A DNA stretch of 64,000 nucleotides, taken from the NCBI GenBank assembly GCA_031308135.1, contig JAHLJT010008756.1, forward strand, positions 79,190,130 through 79,254,129, given 5' to 3'. Positions 47,295-60,109 of the stretch are shown in pieces. A program made the translations under genes and the position numbers. Within the stretch, counting starts at the first letter, position 1, and every line of letters begins with the position of its first letter. The DNA comes from Acheta domesticus (Eukaryota > Arthropoda > Insecta > Orthoptera > Gryllidae). The notes beneath the pieces are model-generated. The model was not told the DNA's origin and did no database searches. It was given only the letters and a program-made list of their open reading frames with translations.

Positions 47295-47612
47295 TTTTGG
47301 TAGTATAACTCTTAGCGAATCGAGCTGTTGTACTCAAGTTTCCGGATTCAAAGCCATGAATTTAAGGGTGAAAAAATACTTCGTACGCCTTCCTTTGGAA
47401 AGGAAGTAAAACTGGCTATCCCATGTTGTAGATTTACTCCACGTAATTCTCATACCTAAAAGAATCCTCTCAGTAAAATAAAATATTCCCTGTTTCGCCA
47501 CCCGAGTGATACCTTCTTTCTTCGGTAGTTGGTGAAAGGAGCGTAGCGAAATATGCGTGGTCAGACGGAAGAGGAGTTCTTATGGCCTGAGTCTCGTAAG
47601 TTCATCATTGAA
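47295..47612 (+). mobile_element. SINE family 2, degenerate (copy B)
   Basis: Counterpart of 15365-15690. The head is slightly better kept (GTATAACTCTTAGCG). Confidence 0.7.
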
Positions 47613-48310
47613 TTAAATTGAATGTAAAGAACAATAAAGCAAGAGCCCTCACGGAAAACATCAAAATCTTTTAAATAAGCCAACTTCTGTTAAAGGCACT
47701 TCTATTCAATTTTAAAAAGTTGAAATACTTATTTTCTGAAATAGAAAGATTTCGAATATCAATATTCAAATAATTGTGTAATAAAACCTGTAAACATTAA
47801 ATTCACATTAAAATGAACAAAGATATCTGTAGACTATCTAGTGAACCAAAAAAGATTTCCGACCAATCTGATTGCAGAATTTCCACTTCAGAAAATAGTG
47901 CAAATCTAGGGAGGCACAATAAAGTGAAAATCATAACTTCGATTAGTTATGTAAAATTGGTGTTGCGATTCCAAAGTCAGACATATTGCATTCTCCATGA
48001 TTCACAGTTGTGTGGCGCGTCAGAAAGAAGCGTGGCTGCTTATATGCCAATAAAACCAGATAGGAAAACGATTTCCTTTCACCCAGACACAGGTAACCGA
48101 GATATTTTCTTCAATATTTTATGTTAAGAGCCGATTTTAACGCCAAGATATATTATCGGCCTTAATACTTGTCGCTTTCAGAATCTCCCCTTATGACAAA
48201 ATCTTAAAAGATGTATAGCGGATCTTCGGCCCAATTCTCAAAGCTCTCCCCTCACCTATCTCCAATCGAGCCGTTAAACCACTAGACAAGTAGAAGTATT
48301 TGAGGAAGTG

Positions 48311-48719
48311 CGCTTGAGGGAGTGCGAATCTCCTTCACCATAACGTTTACTGACACCGACGCTTTACCGCCAATTTCAGCTGAATTGTTTGCAAGTTAAT
48401 TTCGCCTGTACGAATGACGCTCTAGCCAAGTGCTAACTGCATGGTGTAATTCGATCCCTTCAAAAAAGCAATAGTGTACATGCATGTGCATATAAATATT
48501 TGTTTTGACCTTTTTCCAAGTAACTACCCCTTCTCAGTTCTTGTCGACTGAAAAGGGGAAAACGTTTAAGTGGCATTCAGATTTTATTGAAATGTAATTA
48601 GTTACGAAAAATAGACCAATGGGATTCGCAAACGGAAGACTCGAAAGAAATACACTACAGACGCGGCGTTGGCGTGATCTGCTCCACCGACTATACTAAA
48701 CTAGTATACCGAACGAGGC
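48311..48719. other. Intergenic, possibly a continuation of the duplication
   Basis: The copy A counterpart would lie in the 1000-N gap, so duplication status cannot be judged. No gene seen. Confidence 0.4.
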
Positions 48720-49350
48720 ATTCACTTACGAATTGGGCGTCTCTCCCAATACCGCGCATCCGGAACCGACGTTAAGCAATTAGGAGCCTCTCTCCCCTTT
48801 TCCCGCCGCGTCTCCGTTTCCAGCGCCACCCCAACTCCGCCTTCGTTTGCATTCATCCGCTCCGTACCTCGTCCCCTTCGCACCGGCGCGTTATGATTGT
48901 TTAAGTACAAGTAAACGCTGATTAACGGACAGGGACGGCTTTCTCGGCGCCAATTTGCATCTGAAGGGCGTCCCGACGCCACCGTCCAGCGTCGCGAGAG
49001 CGCCGCTTCTGACGAGATTACGACATTAAAATTTCGTTCAGCCCCCCCACCCCTCCCTTCCCCCGTCCCGAGCGCGACCCCACCTTCCAGACAACTTTTC
49101 TCCAACGCGGACGCGGACTCGCTTCTCGGGCAGGATTTCTGGAAGGCGCTGGGTTTTTAATGCGACGTTATTCAAGATGCCCGCGCCCCCTGGCGTCCCG
49201 CCCCCGGTTGTTGCCACCCCACCCCCGCTTCTGTACGCCTTCATTCCGCACGCGGTGGTAAGGGTTCCGGGGAAACAGAATGGCGCCTGTCGGTCTGCCA
49301 GTCGTTTGCATTGGCGAAATGTCCCCATTCCGGAGGCCGCGTCGTCGGTG
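48720..49350. promoter_or_regulatory. GC-rich block with a CTCF-like motif
   Basis: CpG-rich, C-rich on the plus strand at 49040-49075 and 49180-49240. GCGCCCCCTGGCGT at 49183-49196 differs from the common CTCF form GCGCCCCCTGGTGG at two positions. Frames on both strands (up to 169 codons) look compositional. An insulator or promoter role is inferred only. Confidence 0.35.
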
Positions 49351-52300
49351 TAGGAGGCTTTGAGGATTGTTTGGTCTTTGGGGCGACGTTCTTGTGTCGT
49401 GCGGGGGTCGGCGAGTGGCACTTGTCTCTCACTCGTCTTGGCCGGTCGTTGTTTCGGGCGGACGAGAAGGAATGTTTGTGGAAGGCTCTGAAGTTGAGTA
49501 ATAGAGTGGAAAACACACGGTTTCTCTGTAAAAAGTGGTGTTCGCAAGGTTTCCTTGAAGGAAAAATAAGGCTTTTAGAAGTCGTCTTAGTGAGAAAAAA
49601 ATCGCAATTGTGATTTAACAATTGCTGTGCGACTATTCAATATATTATTATTTTTAAGGGTCAAAGGTCGCTTTATATTTTCATTTGTGCTATTACAATT
49701 ATGTAGTTATCTAATATAATAATATGAAGCCTGATTTTTATTAGAACTCGTTAGTTTTGTAGCGCATTGTAAAGTGTTTAAGTTTTTTATATGTACCTTA
49801 TCATTTTCGCAAAATGTGAATATTCCTACAATTAGTGACACACTTATGCGCATTATATTATGCGAGATTAATGCCACAAAATCCGAAAAAGTTTCTGATA
49901 TTCCTCTGTGGCTGCTATTTCTCGCATATTCACGGTTTTTATTACTTTCTCTCCAGAAGATAAACTAAAACTTATAAAGCAGGAAGGAAGTGCAGGATTG
50001 AATTTAAAATAAATAATATATTTTATTATTATTTTAATGTATTTCCCAAACAATCACAAACGAGTTTGTAAAATATTATCGCTACGATATTAGTAATGCT
50101 GTCACTCACGATTAACGTTCGTGTTTTTAATAGACCTACGTGTGCTTTTTAGTGAACTTTCCATTCCAGTTTTCTCTTAGTAAGTGATAGAACTAATACA
50201 TTTTCAAGCAAAATATAATGAAACAAAATTACATTTTCTAATGAAGATTTCGTTGATTTGAAGTAATGATTAGGTGTCCCAGTCACAAAAAGCCACACAT
50301 AATAAATTTCTTCTCTTTGTAGATAGGATATACAGCACATTTTTAATAAAGTTAAATTTTGTGTGAATACGCCAAAAATATATCATTAATATTAAGAGAT
50401 TCAAACAATCTCATAGAAAGCATGGTAATTATTACATTATTTGAATATGCTTTATATTCTCGTTTTGATTTCCTGTGATCAGAATAAAAGCGAGTTAATG
50501 AATCACGAATCCTTCACGAGAGACAAAGCCTCATTCAAATCTGCGTCACCAGGCGACAGCACCACAACTCACCCTCTTCCATGTCCTCCCGTCCTTGCTC
50601 CTCGTCGACGGCGCGGAATAGATGCATTATTCAGCATCAGACGCTGCAAATGTCACGTGACGAGATTCAGGACGTGATCGGTGGAAGAAACGGGCGCTCA
50701 ATCTCTAGAGTCCTGATATCTAAGGCCGCCGATACTAAAGAAGTTGATGCAAACTTCATGTAGTGTATGTTCAGTTAAAAACCTTTTTTCGCAGTATCGA
50801 AGTGCATGCAAAATTGTTTGTTTAATGGAAACATTATTCCATTACAGATAGAGTTTTTATTCTTGTATTGAGGCCTGTCATTTTAACTGAATGTTCACAA
50901 GAAAATCTATTCAAAGTCTTTTCATACAACAGAAGAATATTTTTTATCATGTTTATCTTTTTTAGTCATTACACAATTTAAAAAACTTAATTTAACGTTA
51001 TAAACTGTAGTATTACCTGTAAAACTATTGTTCTCTGAATCTCTTCAGTATCTTTTCTTACGTAACGTAATTTTATCAATACGGTTGTACAAATACAATA
51101 AAATATCTTTACCAATCTTATTGTCTATAAAGGTAAAAAAAGAATTTAATACATTTTTACGATCAAAGTTCCATTGAAAGAAATAAAATTAAGCACAAAG
51201 AAAACGTGCGAAAAAAGACTCGAAATGTATTGTATCTACATTGTTAAAATATATCTTCAAGTACGTAACTAAATACCAGTGAATTGATTTTGTTGTTAAT
51301 GAACAAAGGAAAAATATGTAGAGCTAAATCAACCTATCTAATCTGAATTACTAGTAATATTTGAGCAGAGGAAACCAAAACGAACATAATGCTGAGTTAA
51401 CAGTTCTAACAACATAACTCATCAACTATGGAAATTTCAGTCCTTCGATGCAATGCAATAGATGAAAACCAAGCACACTCTGCAAAAAATGAGAAAAAGT
51501 TGTGGGGTAATTCAACAACCAATGTAGACTGCAGGACGAGTCATTTCGGAGAAGAGCAAATCTTACACAATTTGCAAGTTGTAAAAAGAGAAAAAATTCA
51601 AAACTTACTTTTTCTTGTGTACGTGGCGGAAGCAATGAAGTGAATTTCTGGAACTTACCTGCAAAGAAAAGAATTTTAAATCAGTACTATGAACTGCCAT
51701 TATATACTTTATTTATCCTAGCTCAAGAAAAATGTTTTACATTTTTATTTTTAAAACGTATTATATCGCTTTTCAGCATTGTAGATTTCAGAGGTTCTGA
51801 TAGGTTTAATTTTCACCTGTAATTCAATACGTTTCTGAGTACAAAAGTGATTTGACATTAATAAGTATATTTTGTATGTTAAAGTGGACTTATTTGGAAT
51901 GAACTTTAAAATACCGAATTGATAATATCAACTGTAATATTTGTATAGCTCTTGTGTATTCATTTTTAATGGTAATATCTAATAACGTCAGATTTATGTT
52001 TCCCTAACCACTTTCATTTTGAAAAGTATATTCTCTCTTTTTGAGACTGGAAATATTGCATTAAAGCTAATCAGTATGATATCATGATCTGAATGAAGAG
52101 ATGGTATTAGGTATCGTAACACTTGTAAATTTATGCTTTGCGATGAAGCTACTTGCAAGTCCTGTATATATGAAACATTATTCTTTTTAAATCGATAGGA
52201 GTTGGGTGAGGCGGTGAATAAGGCAATTTTGTTCTTCGGCGAGATAAATAAATACTCATTTATTTGGTAAGGGTATTTTATATTCTAATGCCTAATGTTC

Positions 52301-53089
52301 AAATTAAAGACACATATCTAACTTACTTTCGCTCATTCAATATTATTCTGAGAACATTTAACATGTTTCTTGAAGTCTCAGATAAATGGAAAATAGTTTC
52401 AGTTTTTCAAATGTTGAAGTTACAGGTTGTTATGACACACTAAATAAAAATAACACATAAATGGTATTACAATAAAATGTTATTTTATTGTATTTAGCCC
52501 GCAAGAAGGCAATGATTTTTCTTAATTCTGTGTGCTTATTCTCAATTCTATCTCCAAACAAAATATTCCGTTGAATTTTGCTCCCCATACATTTCACTTG
52601 TCTTCGTTTTCTCAAGTTTGATTTTTACATTTCTTTCCAACACTGCAGTAAAGGGAGGAAAAGTAAGTATAGTAACTCCAAATCAAAGGGAAGATATTTT
52701 TTGAACCACCCCAACAATACGATCTAGTATTTTCGGTCGTAAAATACGTGTTTAAGGCTATTATTGTATCCAAAGAATATCCAAAGATCCAAAGAATGGA
52801 CAAGATTAGTGCAGGAAGGGTCAAGATACGAATACACTCGTCTGTTTCTTACCGAAAATCGTTTTTAGAAGTATACAATATTTCCAAATTTAATTTAAAA
52901 CGAACATTTTTAAGAGTGCCAAAAACGTTACATGACTTCGACATTCTCGCCACATTACGTACTTAGTAAAGAGAAAATATTGTATTGCTGCGGCGGAAAT
53001 AGGCGATTTTTCGACAGAAGAACTCGTATTGCCGTGACCTGCTATTGAAAAAGTGGAAAAATTTTCTTTCTATTAGTAGTAAATTATTT
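49351..53089. other. AT-rich DNA, no gene seen
   Basis: No sustained frame or recognised element. A small GC-richer patch at 50530-50700 contains GTCACGTGAC (50652-50661), an E-box palindrome of the CLEAR type. Confidence 0.5.
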
Positions 53090-53470
53090 CTTTTAACATG
53101 TCGTGTAGTTAGCACTCATATTGTGTGAGTCCTTGAAACCGAAAAATCGATTGACGGCAAACCATCTGCCCGTCCGTATGTCCCTCTCTGTCTGTGAACA
53201 ACGCTGTGGCTAAACCGTAGGTGGGGTTTTTACAAAATTGATATTCCCCAATGTAACTTATGTTGCAGCCCCTTGAATTTGTAATGGATATTTAAATTTT
53301 TGGAGTTCCTTTACATGAAGACTCAACAACATTTTCAAAATATTTTTAAAAACGGTTCCAATTTTCTTTCCTTTGGTAGAGCAAAATATGCACAATAAAT
53401 GGTGCAAGTCGCATTTTCGTTGCATTCTCTAAAAATTGAAAATATTTTATGCCTCTTCCTGCAACAACAA
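53090..53470 (-). repeat. GACGGAC-family fragment, minus strand
   Basis: The plus strand reads GTCCGTATGTCCCTCTCTG, then CCCCTTGAATTTGTAATGG and ATTTTCAAAATATTTTT, the reverse order of the family blocks. Degenerate. Confidence 0.4.
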
Positions 53471-53499
53471 TAATAAAGAAAGATAATTTTCCCTATTAA

Positions 53500-54451
53500 C
53501 CCTCAACTGGAGCACCTTTTTTTATAACGTAACTGGAGCACCAGGGTCCTGGAGACCCTGACTTTAAATTAAGTTTTAACACGGGTAAAATATATAAGAA
53601 TATGACTTTTTATATTTTATTTTATTGAAATAACTTAGGGTAAATATTCAGAGACTTTGGGTTACTTAAAAATTTTAAAATAAAATAATACAATGATGGA
53701 GAGATTGAAGAGCAGGCCTCATGGTCCGAGCCACGCCATTTGATAGCGGCAATTTCAGTATTAGTCTATTTATTGTTGTTATTATTATTATTTGTTATGG
53801 CAATGCCTCAAATAAAAAAAAATGGTATTGCATGAATTTTGGAACATATTAATATATTTATATAACGAAGTCAAAACTATCAGCATTAGGAACATCGTCA
53901 AATGTTTATAAGAAACAAGAAAATGTATATTGTTGGTTGGGGATTGTTTCATGAATGGATTATATTTATATTGTTAGTTTGGATGTGTATTTGAATATAT
54001 AGTTTTATTGTTGTTATGTAGTTGGTTGTAAGATTGGAAAGCAGTGGGAACATTTTTATAAATACCATAATTTGAAAGATAAAATATGTTCAATCTATGC
54101 AATGTTTACAGATTGCCTGATACAACCATTAAATATTGGTGTAAGACACTTTTCATACTCAATTAATGTCCTGCGAACAATTGTTTATATATAACAAAGC
54201 AGATTACACTAAGCCAAAATACACTAATGGAGCACCAGGATCTATGGGACCCTTATCGTTGCCGGCAAATATATAATTTTACAGCAGCACACCGGAGCAC
54301 TAATCAGATCATGGATAAACATTCGACAGGTTAGTCAAAACCCTGAAGTGAATTTACATGGGAGTCTCGGTTGCGTAGAACTCTTGCGGAAAAATTATGA
54401 ATCAAAAAAAATCATGAAGGGTCCCCAGGACCCTGGTGCTTCAGTTCAGGG
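53500..54451. mobile_element. piggyBac-like non-autonomous element (MITE), 952 bp
   Basis: TTAA on both sides (53496-53499 and 54452-54455), the invariant target of piggyBac transposases. Inverted ends are CCCTCAACTGGAGCACC at the left and CCCTGAACTGAAGCACC as the complement of the right, 15 of 17 matching, followed on both sides by an AGGGTCCTGG-type palindromic block. A third GGAGCACCAGGATC motif at about 54233 is a subterminal repeat. There is no transposase frame, so movement would depend on an autonomous relative. Confidence 0.85.
53700..53765 (+). mobile_element. SINE family 2 3' fragment nested in the piggyBac-like MITE
   Basis: GAAGAGCAGGCCTCATGG and GAGCCACGCCATTT match the family 2 3' end. 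It could be a nested insertion or sequence acquired by the MITE. Confidence 0.5.
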
Positions 54452-54455
54452 TTAA

Positions 54456-55859
54456 AAACTGTTTATCAAAAGCAGATCTTAAATAAGGCCCTATTCAATT
54501 CTTCGATTATATGAGTAATTTTTGCGTAGTTTTGCGTGAAACAGTGGCAATTATTAATGTCTGATTTTCTGCATTTATTTTTCTAGAAGCTTTCAGTGGT
54601 TATTTAATTATAATGAATTTAATTATTCAGGAGTTCTTTTATCATTTTATTAATAATTCATTTGTTAATCAGCCATTTAATTAACAAATTAGAAATTTAC
54701 TTAGTTAATTCGTAATATAGTTAGTCAGTTATCAGGAGTGATTTAATACAATATTTCATGCATCGTTACTAAATAATGGAAACGAAGCCTCAATGCAGTT
54801 TGAAATTCTCGGAATAATGTGTCATTGTTGAATAGAGTGGCGATAGGATAAGAAGACTTTATTTATCGTAGGTGTTACAATATCTCTACGTTCAATAACA
54901 TGATTCATGAATTTATATTGAAGTTTATATTTATATTACATACAGGTAATAGAATATACACATAGTAGAATATATAACATGCAGAAGATGGACATTTCGT
55001 AATGGTTACCGTAGTTACGTATCGTATAAGCATTCATAAGGCAATATATTAGATGGCTTTCAGTTCCGGATGTTTAATTTAGATAAGAAATTATCTTTGC
55101 TAATTTGTATCATGTACAGAAAATATTGTAGCAGTTGAGATTTGTTCATGTTCGTTTCTTTTGAAGAAGAAAAATCGGATTACTGCTCATGACTATCAAA
55201 ATATTGGCAGATATACATCGGAGGCTCTTCTTTTGAATTTGTTTGGACTTTTATAAGTAACGGCTGAAGCGAATACAAAAATTGCAACAAAATAATATAA
55301 CGTAACCGTTCCCCTCAATGCGAGTAAGTACGTGTTGTCATAGCTCAGACATATTTTATAAAATACTCTGTATTTACAAACATAAATTCCTTTTCAAGCT
55401 CGTAAATTCTTCGTTCCTCTTTTTATTGATGGTTTCGAATGTTTGATTTCTTCATTGGTCAATGATTTTTAGATCACTCTATAATTAAACTAACAACAAA
55501 CATCCTTGCACAAGTATTTAGACGGATAGCTAAATTTAGCTTTATATCCTCTAAATATATAGCAATTTACGCAGCTGCTTTACTAACTCCCACCACATAT
55601 GAATCTGAAGTGTCGTAACCAAAATTTGCTTTCTCTTACAGTAATTTTAATCATATTTTTCTTCTCGTTATATCAGTTATAAATTCTGCCCAATTCTCTT
55701 TCACTACAAACGAATCTCCTTCCGTCGTCACTGTTCACCACATACACTTTGAAAGTAACGTGAACGCAGTTTTGTGCCCCCTAAATAGGTACTATAAACA
55801 ATCCCTTCATGACCTCTCCCGTACGTACGTGCCATCACAGGTTTAGTGACTGATTGGTA
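54456..55859. other. AT-rich DNA, no gene seen
   Basis: Nothing recognisable; AATTAA-rich at 54600-54720. Confidence 0.5.
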
Positions 55860-56340
55860 TTTCCTGGTGCATCAATGGCTCAGGTCATTTGTTCCGTAAG
55901 CGAAGTGCACATTTTTGCAAAATCTGGCGGTGACCTTCCTCCGCTTCATCCAGAGATCCAGCACCCACCTACACGTTGGCCACGGGGTTTCCCCTACCAG
56001 ATATCTCCTACCAGCGGAGCACCTCTTCGACCGGGACGAGATCCAATTGATCTCCCGACACGTGATAGTGTTGTGGATGTAAATGTATCGGTAAGTAATG
56101 GGTGATGATAGGTCAAGGAAGAGGAAGGAAATATCGCGTGCGGTCCGTGACCCGTTTATTTGAGTACTGCTCCGGCATTCGCCTAATGTTGATCGGAGAA
56201 ACCACGGGAAACTTCCAATCACAGCAGCCGGTTGCAAGAATTCTTCTCGAGACAGCAGTTGAACTCGACCTAGATGTCTAGCTAGAGTAGAAATTCCTGA
56301 CACCTGCGGCTCTCGAACATGTATTAATACCGTGAGCCAC
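55860..56340 (-). mobile_element. SINE family 1, minus strand
   Basis: On the minus strand it has the family 1 order from a tRNA-like head (near 56335) through GTTTCTCCGATCAACATTAG, CCGCACGCGATATTTCC and GTGTCGGGAGATC to the 3' block near 55870. The 143-codon frame 55872-56303 is a by-product of the SINE. Confidence 0.7.
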
Positions 56341-56940
56341 CAAACCGGTCACACACAGACTCATCCCTCTGCCCTGAATGCGATGATTCCACCAAAAGTC
56401 TATTAGGGTACTGCTCCGGCATTCGCCTGGTGTTGATCGGAGAAATCACGAGAAACTCCCAATCAGAGCAGACGGTTACTAAAACTCTCCCCCAGACAGC
56501 AGCTGAACTCGACCTAGTTGTCTAGCTAGAGTCGAAATTCCTGTCAACTTCAGCACTCGATCACTAGGACGTCAGAGGCTGTGCAGTAACATGTATTAAT
56601 ATCGTGAGCTCCCAAACCGGTCACACACAGACTCATCCCTCTGCCCTGAAGACGATGATTCCACCAAACGTCCATTAGGGTAATGCTCCGGCATTCGCCT
56701 GGTGTTGATCGGAGAAACCACGAGAAACTCCTAATCAGAGCAGCCGGTTGCTAAAACTCTCTTTCAGACAGCAGCTCAACTCGACTCGACTCGACTCGAA
56801 ATTACTGTCACCTTCGGCACTCGAACGTTAGAACCACTCAGTCAGAGGCAGTGCAGTAACACATATTAATACAGTGAGCTACCAAACCGGTCACACACAG
56901 ACTTATCCCTCTGCCCTGAATACGATGATTCCACCAAACG
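56158..56940 (-). repeat. Three-unit satellite derived from the SINE head
   Basis: Units begin at about 56158, 56401 and 56676 (243, 275 and 265 bp). Each contains the SINE family 1 head region (GCTCCGGCATTCGCCT...GAGTCGAAATTCCTGTCA in plus-strand sense) plus a non-SINE spacer CATCCCTCTGCCCTGAA. The first unit overlaps the 5' part of the full SINE at 55860. The array stops abruptly at the GC-rich block at 56941. Confidence 0.82.
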
Positions 56941-57230
56941 TGCGTTAGCGCGTGCGGCCCCTAAAGGAAGAAACGGCCGCCTGAATCAGCGCAAGCTCTG
57001 GCACAATCCGCGCGGCGGCGAGAGCAAACGCAAACGCCGGCGGCGGCAAATGACACGGCGCGCGTGCGGGGCACGCCCCAAACGCAACGCACGGAAACCC
57101 GAGACCGGGCGCGGCCGGCGGCTGCGGGCCGCCGAGCGGAACGATGACGTCACGGCGAAAGCGATCGGTACACACACAGCCACGCGCACGCGGTGGCGAC
57201 GCTGGGTTGAAGAGAACGACCAGCGAAAGG
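56941..57230. promoter_or_regulatory. CpG-rich block with a CRE palindrome
   Basis: CpG-dense, with TGACGTCA (57145-57152), the CREB/ATF site, near its right side. Frames on both strands are compositional. Promoter function is inferred. Confidence 0.35.
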
Positions 57231-57730
57231 GAGAGTAGAAATTATTTTTTTTAAATAAACTGAAAAATAATTCATCATTTATTACAAATTATCTGTATTT
57301 TAGGCTGATACTTCTAAGTTGCTGTATTCAAAATGAGAATATCATATTTTTCTTTCAAAGGAAAAAAGTCCTGACGAATGTTTCTACAATGGGCAAGTTA
57401 CCACGAAAAAAAAATGAAGGTTTCTCTTTCAAAGATGAATTTTCTTGCGTTGAGTATGTCAGAACACCGTATGTAAAAGAAAGTTTTCGTATATGTCCAT
57501 GTTTTTTTCTTCTGCTAAAAACACAACAACGAAAGAGTGTTTGTAAGGCAATTCTTAGCATTTTTAGAATGTTTATTTCAATTTGAGTAATAGAGTTTGA
57601 GATTGAGTAATATTGTTTGAGAAAAAGATGCAGCCCACAAATGCATCAAAGCACGGCGGATCGGAGCGGGGCGAATGGTAAATATACTAGACGTACGAAT
57701 ATAAAGAATTACCCAAAGTCGCCATCTGCA
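57231..57730. other. AT-rich DNA, no gene seen
   Basis: Two overlapping frames at 57355-57586 on opposite strands resemble nothing known. Confidence 0.45.
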
Positions 57731-57736
57731 GCTAGT

Positions 57737-57770
57737 TATATAAACGGTTTTAGGCTCTAGCCCGTTTCAG
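57737..57770 (+). promoter_or_regulatory. Possible TATA/initiator core promoter
   Basis: TATATAAA at 57737-57744 is followed by TTTCAGAA, with the initiator A at 57769, 32 bases downstream, the usual insect spacing. The first ATG with a plausible frame (57878, 43 codons) encodes nothing recognised. It may be a chance pairing. Confidence 0.22.
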
Positions 57771-57879
57771 AATCAAAGCACGAATCAGCTGAACTCCAAG
57801 GGAATATCCTCTACTTCATTCTTTCTAAGGCATTTTACTCAAGGAATGTGACGTCGGTTCTGAATCCATCCGCAGTAAT

Positions 57880-60109
57880 GTCCAAGCCAATTTTCCAGAA
57901 CTCTATTATTTTTTCATACATTGATTTTTGGTTATTTTGTTTTTTCTTTTGCTTGAGGGTCTATGTTTCTGAGCCATATAACTCAAACGCTGCTATACAT
58001 AGAAATTAAAGGCATTCATAACACTACCGCCTCTAACATCATTTCATAATGCATATTTAAATATGCAAGTTTTGTGGACATAAATATAATGTTTTTTTTA
58101 ATTATTGGACTTACAATATGCATTGTCACAACCTCAGTATCTAAAACAATTAACTTTTTAAAAGTTGTATTGTAAACTAACGTTTTTATTTATTTCTTCA
58201 CTTTCTGATTTATCTAGTGCCTTGTTTTCGTAGCTGGGAGATGTTTTCCGGACATCTCATCACCATACAGGGGTTGAATGTAATGTACTTTATAATGGAA
58301 TGTGCTGATACTTTGAAACATATCCTCCCAGATTTTGTATAAACACATCGGTGTTTCTCAAAGTTTCCATTAAAAAACAGAATTAAATGTGGAAAACGAT
58401 ACATATCCTTTCCGCAGTTCAAATATGTCATGTTTCGAGTTACTTTCAAATAATATCGCCTGGGCGAACAAAACCTCTAGCCGCGTAAAAAAAACTGCAG
58501 TGAAGACAGAAAATCATGAAAATTCTCGTAAAAAGGTCATTCTGGAATGCAAAACGAGGAGAGCAGATTCATCCCGATATCACTTGATTGAGGATCAATA
58601 CAGTGGCTATCGTGCATTAGCAAGCGCTTGTCATCGACACTTTTACAAACAAAAACGCATTAGAAGGGAGCAAAAATTGGTGACATAACTGAGAGGAAAA
58701 GTGAAGAGAAAAAAGGTAAATGAATAGGTAAGTGGCTTTAGAAGGGAAAAATGAGATGCCATTTTAGAATTCACAAAGCATAAGCATAATCTTTTTCAAT
58801 AAACCAATGAAATGTAGTAATTTTATTGTGAATGGTAATACTATGTATATGAAATTAAAAATTATGTAAGGAAATTTGGAGTACTCATATGTATTTACAC
58901 GACACTGTCGAGATTGAGATTGAATTAAACAGACAAATTTCAAGAATTTTTAGACATAGAAGTGTTTTTGGCAAAAGGAATTCCTCCCATCTCTAGGGAA
59001 AAATTAAAAACAAAACTCTTCAGGTTCTTATAGACGAACATCATCAGGTTCTTTGAGGAGATAAAATTTAATTAGCGAAGAAAAAGATGAAAATTCATAG
59101 TAAAATGGGTGTAATCACGTAATTTGGAAGAAAAGTGATGCTGCGGATATTTCGCGAGGGAATCCGTTAGGTGAAGAAGGTTTTACAAATCTAGAAATAT
59201 TTCATAGAATACATGAAAAAATTAGGATTTCAATTTTCCATCACATTTCAATTGCAAGGAAGCTGAAAATCATTGATATTGTTTTTCATGTGCTTATTGA
59301 TTAAATAATAAAGCCCTTTATAACAACTGTAGGTTATAATTTGAATTATTACAGCATCTTTGGCTGTAAATAAATAAGTCAGGAATATTCACTCAAAAGC
59401 TGATCAATCAGGATACTTAATGACAAAAATATGTGTAGTGTATTATGTCTCAGTGTATTATATTTTAATACATTACCTTATTGTAGGCTGGATGATGTAG
59501 ATTCAACGGCTTTTATTTGACACAATAGTGTACCATGTTTAAGCATTAAATACATGTGGTGCGAGACAATAATTTTTTTTTGCATTTGCAAATCCAAAAA
59601 TTGAACAATTATTTTTTGTTCAAATGAATGTACAAGGATCTTAATAGTTATTTAAATTTATTTCTTTGAAAACCTTCAGAACTATAAATAAAACCAAAAT
59701 TTATAGTGTTCAGTATCTCACCTTGGAAATTCACTTTTTATATCTTCATACTACATGGGTTGAATAAGAAATTTTCTTCTTCAGTGTCTCATTTCTGTAG
59801 AAATGTATCCCCCCCCACACACACTCACAAATTGCCACATGAGATTAGAGCCTGTGTTCTTACTGACGTAGTACACTTTTCATAGTATTTTCAAGTATTC
59901 GTAGTTTTGCACCACTTGTTTCGTAATTATACCAGAGGACTTCAAATCACTTTATACTAAATATTTTGTCATGAATAATTAAGTATGAATATCAGTAGAT
60001 GAAGATATTTATTTCATATTTTATTCAACATTTTGTAATACGATTTAATATAATTATAAGAAATGAAGTTGTCTGTTTCCTCTATCTAAACGTAATCTTG
60101 CACATAATT
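57880..60109. other. AT-rich DNA, no gene seen
   Basis: A 99-codon frame at 58389-58688 has ordinary composition but no recognisable domain and no supporting context, so it is left uncalled. Confidence 0.45.

Larger units (their letters stand above)
36479..48310 (+). repeat. Copy B of the segmental duplication
   Basis: Direct-orientation partner of 2182-16379, offset by about 34.3 kb. It lacks the solo-LTR-like insertion and the retrotransposon fragments of copy A. The right limit given is only where copy A meets the gap; the duplication may extend further. No host gene is recognised in either copy. Confidence 0.93.

Noticed and set aside
58389..58688. 99-codon frame with lysine/arginine-rich end
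   Set aside because: No recognised family, no neighbours and no regulatory signal; frames of this length occur by chance in 64 kb.
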